DNA from: AC-32 sp963788215
Lineage (GTDB): Bacteria; Actinomycetota; Thermoleophilia; Gaiellales; Gaiellaceae
Assembly: GCA_963788215.1 (NCBI GenBank)
Contig: CAWBFX010000010.1
Coordinates: 62,001-126,000 of the forward strand
Direction of reading: 5' to 3'
Length of the DNA: 64,000 nucleotides
Shown: piece by piece, positions 55,831 through 63,194 of the stretch
How positions within the stretch are numbered: position 1 is the stretch's first letter
Layout of the letters: every line of letters starts with the position of its first letter
Made by a program: the position numbers and the translations under genes
Notes under the pieces: model-generated
The model's input: only the letters and a program-made list of their open reading frames with translations
Database searches by the model: none
Told to the model about the DNA's origin: nothing

Positions 55831-56841
55831 TCAGCTTGCGGCGAGCCCCGCCACTGTCGCGGGCACGCCCTCGAACTCGCCGACCGGCTCGAGCTTGCCG
55901 TCATCCGCGATCGTCCAGCCGAAGACACGCTGCGCGTCGGCGTCGATCGCGTACAGGAAGCGGCCGTCGCCCGTGATCGCCTCGTCGCGGATCCCCGCCT
56001 CTCCGAGCCGCGTCGTGGCCGCGACGGCCTGGAGCAGCTCGATGCTGCCGCCTTCGCCGACCGCGTAGCTCGAGATCGTGCCGTCGCCGAAATTCGTCAC
56101 GTAGACGAAGCGGCCGTCGCGCGTCGCGGCCGCCCAGCAGACCTCGCTGCGCGTGTCCGCGACCGATGCGCTCACCGGCGCAAGGCCTCCGGCGGAAACC
56201 GCGTACGACGAGGCAGCGGCCTTGCCCTCGGCCCCGCCGAAGGCCTCCGTCACGATCACCGATCCGTTCGAGAAGTCGAAGCCGTACGGCGTCGCTCCGG
56301 AGGACGCGATCGTCGTCGGTCCTTCCGCGAGCCCGTCGGCGTCGACCGCGAACGAGCTGATCGCGTTCGTGCCGCGCTCGGTGACCACGAGGGTCCGGCC
56401 GTCGGGGCTGAACGAGACCTGCGCGGGGTCGGCGCCGTCGCCGAGCGCCCGGGCCGAGCCTTCCACCGGGGTCAGACCCCGGTCGCCGAGCTGGAAGCCG
56501 GCGAGGTTCGGGCTGCCGTTGTTGAGCACGTAGACGCGGTCGCCGTGGACGGCCACGCTCGTCGGCGCGCTCCCGCCCGACGCGAGGGTCGCCTCGAGCC
56601 GAAGCCCGTCCGGCTCGACTGCGAAGACCGACACCTCGTCGCTGCCGGCGTTCGTGGCCAGCAGGCGAGACCCGTCGTGATTCAGCGCGACGGAGCTCTG
56701 CGACGGGAGGTGCGGCTTGCCCGTTCCGCGACCGCCGGTCTCGTAGCGCCCGAGCGGCTGGAGCCGCCCGTCGTCGGAGCGGTCGAAGGCGATGACCTCG
56801 TTGCGCTCCGCGTCGTTCGTCTGCACGTAGATCCGATTCAT
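55831..56841 (-). CDS. Lactonase-family seven-bladed beta-propeller protein
   Basis: 336 residues from ATG 56841, GGAAG upstream. Repeated blades with YVTN-type cores: RIYVQTNDAERNEVIAFDR, SRLLATNAGSDEVSVFAVE, RTLVVTERGTNAISSFAVD and RFVYVTNFGDGTISSYAVG, as in the 6-phosphogluconolactonase (YbhE-like) family. No signal peptide. It could supply the lactonase missing from the pentose phosphate cluster, but many family members have other roles. A GGGGTCAGACCCC palindrome lies inside the coding sequence (DRGLTPV). Confidence 0.85.
   Translation of the reverse strand: MNRIYVQTNDAERNEVIAFDRSDDGRLQPLGRYETGGRGTGKPHLPSQSSVALNHDGSRLLATNAGSDEVSVFAVEPDGLRLEATLASGGSAPTSVAVHGDRVYVLNNGSPNLAGFQLGDRGLTPVEGSARALGDGADPAQVSFSPDGRTLVVTERGTNAISSFAVDADGLAEGPTTIASSGATPYGFDFSNGSVIVTEAFGGAEGKAAASSYAVSAGGLAPVSASVADTRSEVCWAAATRDGRFVYVTNFGDGTISSYAVGEGGSIELLQAVAATTRLGEAGIRDEAITGDGRFLYAIDADAQRVFGWTIADDGKLEPVGEFEGVPATVAGLAAS
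56465..56483. repeat. Dispersed palindrome inside the lactonase gene
   Basis: ACCGGGGTCAGACCCCGGT is a 19-bp palindrome centred on A56474, matching the intergenic elements at 17.5 and 45.6 kb. It keeps the reading frame and encodes DRGLTPV in a loop between blades. Confidence 0.75.
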
Positions 56842-56912
56842 GTCTTCCCTCCACGACCCCCGGTTTGGTCTGACCCGGATCAGTACCGCGCGAGCGCCGA
56901 GCGTTACAGAGC

Positions 56913-57799
56913 CTAGCGCGCGACCGAGAGGAGCGACGGCGTCGTGCGGCCGCCCGCCGTGGGCCGGAGGACCGTCACGTAGGCGGTTCTCGGCGTGAGC
57001 GCGGTCGTCCAGAGCATCCGCTTCGTCGGCTTCGGCGGTCGGCGGCAGGGCAACCGCTCGCCCTGCGTCGTGTGGCCGTCCTCGTGGCCCGCGTCCTGAC
57101 CCGCGAGCGGCGGCAGCCGGTAGAGCGTACGCCCGGGAGCGCGTCCCGTGAGCGGGCCGAGTCGCAGCTCCTGCCCGCAGCGTCCGACGCGCTCGTAGAG
57201 CAAGCCGGCTGCCGACGCGGGCCGGGTTCAGCAGGAGATCCCGCCGCGACGAGCGCAGCAGTCGCCGCTTGCCCGAGAGCAGGTCGAGCGAGAAGAGCTC
57301 GCTGCCGTCCCGGGTTGACCATGTGGTAGACGACCGTGTTGTGGCCGAGCGAGGGCCGGCCGAGGCGGCCTCGCGCGCGGGCGTGCGAGATGGCGCGCAC
57401 CGTCCCCGGGTCGGTGAACGACAGGGCTCGAAGCTGCTCCTTGCCGCTCGGAAGCCGTGCGCGGAAGACGAGCCAGCGCTCCGAGACCCCGAGCTTCTGG
57501 GCTCCGGGGAGCGTGAGCTGGAAGACCGGCTGGAGCGAGTCGGCCGCGGCCACCGTGACCGCGTCGCCGTTTCGCCACGCGATGTAGGGGCCGCCGACCG
57601 CCGGGTCGGTGCCCGGCAGCTGGATGCGCTGGCCGTTGCGGAGCAGGAAGCCGCCGACGCCCGGCTCGTTCCAGACGAGATCCGTGTCGGCCGCGACCGG
57701 GTCGCCGCCCGGGGCCGCGACCGGCGCCGAGGCGCGTGCCTCACCGGCGACGAGCGTGACAAGGAGCACCCCGACCGCCGCGGCGCGCGCGTTCAGCAC
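56913..57799 (-). CDS. Secreted TolB-like propeller beside MauA-like gene, two frame breaks
   Basis: GTG 57799, overlapping the light-chain-like gene by seven bases. Removing one base near 57315 (HMVN|RDGSELF) and one near 57205 gives 294 residues. A signal peptide (LNARAAAVGVLLVTLVAGEARA) precedes sheet repeats such as DTDLVWNEPGVGGFLLRNG, GPYIAWRNGDAVTVAAAD and GSELFSLDLLSGKRRLL. It occupies the place a heavy chain would take beside a Mau light chain, but it is shorter than MauB (about 390) and not clearly homologous. Confidence 0.65.
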
Positions 57800-58351
57800 T
57801 TCACCTTCGTGTCGTAATACATGACGCAGAACACGCGGCGGCCGTGGTAGCAGTAGCCCGTCAGCGCCGCGTCGCCGTTGATCCGCCGGCGCACGTAGCC
57901 GCAGCAGTCCGTGAGCCGGCGGATGTGCCCGCCGCAGCAGCGGTACCAGGAGCCGTCGTGGTAGGCACGGAAGCCGTGCGCCTCGGCCGCGCCCTCGCAA
58001 ACGCGCGTGCGCGGGGCCGCGGGGAGCGGGTTGCCGTCCGGGTCGAGCAGCGGGTTGCCGTGCGCGTCGACCGGCTGGCCGGCCCCGTTGATCGGCCGCC
58101 CGAGGTCGTCGACCGGGTGGCCGTCCCGCGCGCGCAAGCGGGAAGCCGCGCGCGTCGATCCTCGGCAGGCCGGTCGGGTGCGGGCAGGAGCCGGTCGTGT
58201 AGATGTGCCCGCAGAAGTGGAAGGCCTCGGCCTTGTCCGCGCGGAGCGCCGCGGCGACAATCCCGCCGCCGCTCACGGCGAGCAGCAGCTTCCCGGCGCG
58301 GGCGAGGAACCCGCGGCGGGAGGTCGACTCGGCGACCGCCTCGCTAAGCAC
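57793..58351 (-). CDS. Methylamine dehydrogenase light-chain-like (MauA-like) protein, frameshifted near 58136
   Basis: GTG 58351, overlapping mauED-like by eight bases. A Tat signal (TSRRGFLARAGKLLLAVSGGG) exports the folded protein. Removing one base near 58136 gives 185 residues with about ten Cys in the mature part. Motifs GSWYRCC and DCCGY align with SWVASC and DCCGY of Paracoccus MauA, so the first TTQ Trp is kept. The second, in the IIWCFG context, is matched by GYCYHG, a Tyr. A repeat of xGxP units (about residues 60-90) is inserted. Enzymatic role not established. Confidence 0.75.
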
Positions 58352-59213
58352 GCACCGGTTGGGTCGCGGCCGCGAGGACGCTCTCGAGCTGGAAGAGCGA
58401 GTTGAACGTCCCCTTGGCGAGAGCCTCGCCGTCGGGCGAAAGAACGACGGCGTAGGGGCTGCCCGGAATCGCGAGCTCGCGCCAGGCCTCGGCGTCCTGC
58501 TCCTCGTCGAAGACCTCGAGCTCGACCTCGGGGTCCGAGGCGACGAGCCTGAGTGACGGCTCGAGCGCGCGGCAGAGCGCGCAGCCGGGCGAGCTGAAGA
58601 CGGCCAGGCAGAGCGGAGCGTCCTTCTCGAAGCGCTCGATCAGCTCTACGTGGCTGCCGAGCGCCGGGCCCTCGCCCTCGAGCGAGAGCGCGGCCTGCGG
58701 GGCAATCGCCAGCCGCAGCTCGCCCACCTCGCGCGCCAGCGCCAGGAGGGCCACCGCAACGACCGCGAGGGCGGCCAGCGCGGCGATCAGCCCGGTCGCG
58801 AGCCAGGCGTCCGTGGACGGCTTCGTCGCGGGAAGAAACGGCAGTGCCGCGAAGCCGGCTGCGAGCATCGCTGTGCGCACGACCGCGCTCCAGCCGATCC
58901 GCGAGCGGGCGCCGAAGCAGCCGCACGGCTTTCCGGCGCGGCCTCGTGAGATCGCCCAGACGAGCGCGAGCGCGAAGACGGCGAGCACGACCGCGGCCGC
59001 TTCGGCGGACCCCGGAACGCCGAGGGCGACGCCTATCGCCAACGCGGTCTCGAGCGCGACGAGCCCGGCCCAGGTCGCCGTCTGGGCAGACGCGCGAGTG
59101 ATCCCGTACGAGCGCAAGGCGGCGCGGGCCTGCGGCCCCCCGAGGAGCTTGGCAGCGGCGGAGCCCAGCAGCACCGCGGCCAGGGCGAAACGAAGAAGAC
59201 CCGCGATCGTCAG
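58344..59213 (-). CDS. MauE/MauD-like fusion (membrane protein plus thioredoxin-like domain)
   Basis: The N-terminal half is a four-span MauE/DoxX-like unit (LLRFALAAVLLGSAAAKLLGG ... GKPCGCFGA). The C-terminal half is a thioredoxin-like domain with CALC (SSPGCALCRALEPSL), as in MauD. MauE and MauD support export and disulfide formation in the Cys-rich light chain, so a fused pair upstream of a MauA-like gene makes sense. Start uncertain: CTG 59213 includes the first span and lies nine bases after TATCCT; GTG 59174 is the nearest standard start. Confidence 0.78.
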   Translation of the reverse strand: MTIAGLLRFALAAVLLGSAAAKLLGGPQARAALRSYGITRASAQTATWAGLVALETALAIGVALGVPGSAEAAAVVLAVFALALVWAISRGRAGKPCGCFGARSRIGWSAVVRTAMLAAGFAALPFLPATKPSTDAWLATGLIAALAALAVVAVALLALAREVGELRLAIAPQAALSLEGEGPALGSHVELIERFEKDAPLCLAVFSSPGCALCRALEPSLRLVASDPEVELEVFDEEQDAEAWRELAIPGSPYAVVLSPDGEALAKGTFNSLFQLESVLAAATQPVRA

Positions 59214-59287
59214 AGGCCGGAGAGGATAGTCGTCGCTCGGGACCCAGGAGGTGGCTCATCGCCGGGCTTACCCGAAATGCGTGCGGA

Positions 59288-59317
59288 TTGACACGTTCAA
59301 AAGTGGGTAGTTAACTT
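59288..59317 (+). promoter_or_regulatory. Promoter of the secreted Ig/Fn3-like gene
   Basis: TTGACA (59288-59293), 18-bp spacer, TAACTT (59312-59317) in a locally AT-rich stretch. The predicted start near 59324 leaves a leader of about 36 bases with GAGAGG before the GTG at 59361. Confidence 0.6.
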
Positions 59318-59360
59318 TCACGAGCAAGTACCGCTGAGGACGACCTCTGGGAGAGGAGTC

Positions 59361-60464
59361 GTGCAAAGGGTCCCGACGGCAAGCCGCCGGCTGTTGGTTC
59401 TAGTTTTTGCTTTGGCCGGCCTCGCCCTGCCTTCAGGTGCGGCGAGCGACAGCGGACGCTCGATCACGTACGCAATCACGGGGACTCTCGGCGCGAACGG
59501 CTGGTATACGAGCAACGTTCACGTCGACTGGACGGTCACGCCGCCGCCAGACTCGGAGACGCCGGGTTGCCTTCCAACCCCCCTCAACGACGACACGCCT
59601 GGAACCACTCTCACGTGTTCCGCGACCTGGATCAACCCCGACGAGACGCTCACGCGAAGCGTGACGATCAAGATCGACAAGACGCCTCCCTCGACGCACG
59701 CTGTCCCGAGTCGGCCGCCCGACGCGAACGGCTGGTACAACCATCCCGTCGCGGTGTCGTTCGCCGGCAGCGACGCGACTTCAGGGCTGGCCGGGTCCTG
59801 CTCGTCCGAGACCTACAGCGGCCCTGACAACGGCGGCGCTTCGGTCGCCGGCACGTGCACGGACAACGCAGGCAACGTCGGCCACGCGACGTACGGGCTC
59901 GCTTACGACGGCACCCCGCCGACCCTCGCGAAGGTGACGGCGAAGCATGGAGACCGAAGCGTCCTGCTCGGCTGGACGGCGTCTCCCGACACACAGCTCG
60001 TGCAGGTGATGCGCTCCCAGGACTCGAGCCCCAGCAAGCTGATCTACCGCGGCACGGCCCGCGCGTTCAAAGACAAGCGGCTGCGGCCCGGCTCGAAGTA
60101 CCACTACACGGTGACCGCGTTCGACGCGGCCGCAAATTCAGCCACAAAGGCGCTGACCGTCACGGCGACCGGCAGGCTGGTCAATCCCGTCCCCGGCCAG
60201 CGCGTCAGCTCACCGCCGCGGCTGGCCTGGCTGCCCGTGAAGGGCGCGAGCTACTACAACGTGCAGCTGATTCGCGGCAAGCTGATCTTCAGCGTCTGGC
60301 CCACGCGCGCCAGCCTGAAGCTGCCGCGGCGCTGGGTCTACCAGGGCCATCGCTACCGGCTCCGGAGCGGCGTCTACCGTTGGTACGTCTGGCCCGGCTT
60401 CGGGCCGCGCTCCCATGCGAAGTACGGCCGCCTGGTCGGGCGCAGCTCGTTCGCGTACCGCTAG
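59361..60464 (+). CDS. Secreted Ig/Fn3-like repeat protein
   Basis: 367 residues from GTG 59361. A signal peptide (RRLLVLVFALAGLALPSGAA) is followed by two bacterial Ig-like units, each opening with GANGWYTSNVHVDWTVTPPP- or DANGWYNHPVAVSF-type strands and closing with a Cys pair. An Fn3 domain (LLGWTASPDTQLVQVMRSQ, KYHYTVTAFDAAANSATKAL) and a C-terminal Fn3-like segment (LAWLPVKGASYYNVQLIRG) follow. No enzyme domain. Likely an extracellular structural or binding protein, like the Fn3 protein at 28.6-30.4 kb, whose last module is similar. Confidence 0.8.
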   Translation: MQRVPTASRRLLVLVFALAGLALPSGAASDSGRSITYAITGTLGANGWYTSNVHVDWTVTPPPDSETPGCLPTPLNDDTPGTTLTCSATWINPDETLTRSVTIKIDKTPPSTHAVPSRPPDANGWYNHPVAVSFAGSDATSGLAGSCSSETYSGPDNGGASVAGTCTDNAGNVGHATYGLAYDGTPPTLAKVTAKHGDRSVLLGWTASPDTQLVQVMRSQDSSPSKLIYRGTARAFKDKRLRPGSKYHYTVTAFDAAANSATKALTVTATGRLVNPVPGQRVSSPPRLAWLPVKGASYYNVQLIRGKLIFSVWPTRASLKLPRRWVYQGHRYRLRSGVYRWYVWPGFGPRSHAKYGRLVGRSSFAYR

Positions 60465-60658
60465 ACGAGAATCAGCACGAGGGCCACGACCAGCCAGACC
60501 AGCACGAGTCCTGCGAGCACCCAGAGCAGGAACGCCGTCTCGCTGAGCGGGAGCCACTTGACCTGGACGTCCTCGAGCTGGAACCACAAGCGCCGCCCCT
60601 CTCGAGCCTCGGGAGGCTCGAGAAGCTCCCCGCGAGCTGCGGCGCGCTTCCTCGTCAC
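60461..60658 (-). CDS. Small C-tail-anchored membrane protein
   Basis: 65 residues from GTG 60658. A basic N-terminus and an acidic middle (WFQLEDVQVKWLPLSE) precede one long C-terminal span (TAFLLWVLAGLVLVWLVVAL). It overlaps the converging Fn3-like gene by four bases. Family unknown; it precedes nothing obvious, since the sugar transferase gene lies upstream in the opposite sense of flow. Confidence 0.5.
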   Translation of the reverse strand: MTRKRAAARGELLEPPEAREGRRLWFQLEDVQVKWLPLSETAFLLWVLAGLVLVWLVVALVLILV

Positions 60659-60675
60659 CGTCCGCTGATTCTAGG

Positions 60676-62046
60676 TCAGCGCCCGGATCCGAACAGCAAG
60701 GTCGAGACAGTCTTGGCGCAGATGGCGAGATCCACGACCAGGTTGCGGTTCCGCAGGTACCAGAGGTCGTACGAGAGCTTCTCGGCCGCGCTGGCCGAGT
60801 CGAAGGCATAGCCGCACCGGAGTTGCGCCCAGCCGGTGATGCCGGGCTTGACCAGCAGACGGCGCGTCCAGAACGGGACCGAGCGCTCGAGCAGGTCGAC
60901 GAACTCCGGTCGTTCCGGCCGCGGCCCGACCACCGACATCTCGCCTCTGAGCACGTTCCAGAGCTGGGGCAGCTCGTCGAGGTGCGTCCGGCGGAGAAAG
61001 CGCCCGATCCAGGTGACGCGCGAGTCGTGCTCCTGCGCCCAGCGCGGTGACCCGTCGTGCTCGGCGTCGACCCGCATCGTCCGGAACTTGAAGATCGTGA
61101 AGTGGCGGCCTCCTTCGCCGAGCCGCGTCTGCCGGAAGATGACGGGGCCCGGCGTCGTGCGGACCAGGAGCACGAGGAACGGGAGGAGCGGCGCCACCAG
61201 AAGCAGGCCAACCGACGAGACCAGGAGATCGAAGGCGCGCTTCGCCAGCCGGGTGTAGGGCTTCTGGCGCAGGTGCAGCATGCTCATGAACCAGGCCGGC
61301 GTGAGGTGTTTGAGCGGAACGCGTCCGAGGGCGTGCTCGACGAAATGCGAGACGCCGACGACCCGGAATCCGATCGGCGCGAGGTCGAGGAGCGGGTCGA
61401 CGGCCCAGGCGCTGACGCGCTCGTCGGTGAGGATCACGATGTCGGGCCGATGCGTCTCGACGATCTCCCGCAGCTCGTCGAACGAGCCGAGGCGCGGGAC
61501 GTCGCCGGCGGGCGCCTCGCGTCCTTCGCCGACGAGCCCCAGCATGGTGAAGGGCGCCCGCGCGCCACGCTTGAGCTCGTCCAGGACCTCGGCCGCGCAG
61601 CCGCCGGTACCCACGACGAGCACGCGCCGCTTCGCGATGCTGCGCACGGCGTGCTCCCAGGCGGCGGAGAGCGCGAAGACCACCAGGGCGGTCTCGGCCA
61701 GAGCGACCTCGCCGGGGTCGACCCCCGGGACCCAGAGGTCGAAGGCCGAGACGGCGACGAGCCCCGTGAGCGTCCCGGCCGCCGAGGCGACCGCTGGCCC
61801 AAGGGTGAAGTAGGCGCTCAGGCCGGCGCGGATGCCGAGGAGCCAGATCGCCGAGATCACGAAGGCGGCCGCGAGCGCCTTGGGCGTCGGCGTGGTCTGG
61901 GCGAGCAGGAAGAAGACCGGCAGCCAGATCAGCAGCACACGTCCGCCGAGGACGAGCCACGTGACGCCGTTGCGGGGCGCGACATACGGATGGGAGCGGC
62001 CGCGGACGCGCTCGGCCCCGTACGTGCGCTCCGCCCGGGTGCTCAG
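60676..62046 (-). CDS. Polyprenyl-phosphate sugar-1-phosphate transferase (EPS initiating)
   Basis: 456 residues. N-terminal spans (WLVLGGRVLLIWLPVFFLLA onward, about 40-150), a Rossmann-like CoA-binding segment (RVLVVGTGGCAAEVLDELKR), then the bacterial sugar transferase domain: KRAFDLLVSSVGLLLVAP, FRQTRLGEGGRHFTIFKFRT, RRTHLDELPQLWNVLRGEMS and VGPRPERPEF. It transfers sugar phosphate to undecaprenyl phosphate to start exopolysaccharide units. The likely start is CTG 62046, forming CTGA with the upstream stop; no ATG or GTG fits well. Confidence 0.88.
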   Translation of the reverse strand: MSTRAERTYGAERVRGRSHPYVAPRNGVTWLVLGGRVLLIWLPVFFLLAQTTPTPKALAAAFVISAIWLLGIRAGLSAYFTLGPAVASAAGTLTGLVAVSAFDLWVPGVDPGEVALAETALVVFALSAAWEHAVRSIAKRRVLVVGTGGCAAEVLDELKRGARAPFTMLGLVGEGREAPAGDVPRLGSFDELREIVETHRPDIVILTDERVSAWAVDPLLDLAPIGFRVVGVSHFVEHALGRVPLKHLTPAWFMSMLHLRQKPYTRLAKRAFDLLVSSVGLLLVAPLLPFLVLLVRTTPGPVIFRQTRLGEGGRHFTIFKFRTMRVDAEHDGSPRWAQEHDSRVTWIGRFLRRTHLDELPQLWNVLRGEMSVVGPRPERPEFVDLLERSVPFWTRRLLVKPGITGWAQLRCGYAFDSASAAEKLSYDLWYLRNRNLVVDLAICAKTVSTLLFGSGR

Positions 62047-63194
62047 GTCCGCCTCCGTCCGCGGAGGGCCAGATTCAGGCCGCGGGCCAGCAACGGCCCA
62101 GGATCGCTCACGCGGAACCACGAGTGCGTGACCCGGCGGTGAGGAAGGACTGCGGCAACCGCTGCCCGGAGGCGACGGTGGCGCAGCTGCCACGCGAAGT
62201 GGCAAAGCTCGCCTTCTTCCCAGCGGTACCGCCTGGCTGGCTGCGCGACCACGGGGAGGGTGTTGCGGTTGCGGCCGAGCAGCCAGTCACACCAGACGGC
62301 AGCGAGGTTCGCGCCGGCGTAATCGTCGAGCGTGATCGACGCGAAGACTCGCGGGTTGAGATCGATCACCGAGAGCCGCCCCCCGGGCAGCTCGAGCAGC
62401 TGGAGCTGGAAGATGCCTTGCCAGCCCACCGCGGAGAGCAGCTCGCGCACCTGGTCGGTCAGCCCTGGCGGTGGGCTGACCGTCTCCGAGTACGTGTGCA
62501 TGCCGGCCCCGGGCGGCCAGAGCCGCAGGACGCGCGAGGTCGTGGCGGCGAGGAGTCGGCCCTCGGCGAACACACCGGTGCAAGAGAGGAAGCGGGCGCG
62601 CTCGAAGCGCTGGACGATGAAGGGCGGCATCAGCTTCGACACCGACTGCTCGAGCGTCTCCGCGTCTCGAGCGACGATGACGCCTTGCTGCTTCAGGCCT
62701 CCGTTCACCGGCTGGAACGACTGCGCCGGCTTGAGGACGACGGGGTATCCGAGCTCGGCCGCGGCCGCCTCGGCCTCCTCGAGATGGTCGCAGGCCTTGC
62801 TCTGCGGCGAAGCAAGGCCTGCGAACTTGGCAACCTCGAGCAGCAGCCGCTTGTCGACGCTCCGCCGTACGGCTTCTCGCGACGGCAGGCCGAGACGGGT
62901 CGAGGGCTCGAGGCGTTCCCGGTGCTCGGAGACTGCGAGCAGGGCGGCTTCGCTTCCCGGGATGAGCACGTCGTAGCTACCGCTCCGGAGGAGCTCGTCG
63001 AGCCCGTCGATGAAGCCCCGGACGTTCTCGCGCGGGTCGGGTAGCCGGACACGTTCGGCACAGGCGCGTGACCAGTGGGTCGCGGCCGGGCGGCCGCGGG
63101 CGACCGCGCACACCCGATAGCCGGCCCGCCGGAGTCCGCGAGCCGCTCCGAGCACGGCGCGCTCCTCGGCGTCGGTGACCACGACCGAGCTCAC
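62043..63194 (-). CDS. ATP-grasp family ligase
   Basis: 383 residues from GTG 63194, overlapping the upstream stop (GTGA). Preceded by a Rossmann-like N-domain (SSVVVTDAEERAVLGAARGL), the ATP-grasp core shows LGYPVVLKPAQSF, a glycine-rich GGLKQQGVIVA loop, FIVQRFERARFLS and the metal-binding end LSVIDLNPRVFASIT. These enzymes activate a carboxylate with ATP and join it to an amine or thiol. Next to a sugar transferase, it may attach an amino acid to a polysaccharide precursor; that is inference. Confidence 0.86.
   Translation of the reverse strand: MSSVVVTDAEERAVLGAARGLRRAGYRVCAVARGRPAATHWSRACAERVRLPDPRENVRGFIDGLDELLRSGSYDVLIPGSEAALLAVSEHRERLEPSTRLGLPSREAVRRSVDKRLLLEVAKFAGLASPQSKACDHLEEAEAAAAELGYPVVLKPAQSFQPVNGGLKQQGVIVARDAETLEQSVSKLMPPFIVQRFERARFLSCTGVFAEGRLLAATTSRVLRLWPPGAGMHTYSETVSPPPGLTDQVRELLSAVGWQGIFQLQLLELPGGRLSVIDLNPRVFASITLDDYAGANLAAVWCDWLLGRNRNTLPVVAQPARRYRWEEGELCHFAWQLRHRRLRAAVAAVLPHRRVTHSWFRVSDPGPLLARGLNLALRGRRRT

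Noticed and set aside
56913..57799. Calling the TolB-like protein the methylamine dehydrogenase heavy chain (mauB)
   Set aside because: It is about 100 residues shorter and shows no recognisable heavy-chain motif. Position alone is not enough.
60676..62205. ATG at 62205 as the sugar transferase start
   Set aside because: It would overlap the ATP-grasp gene by about 160 bases and add a Pro-rich leader unlike the family. The CTGA overlap at 62046 matches the style of this genome.
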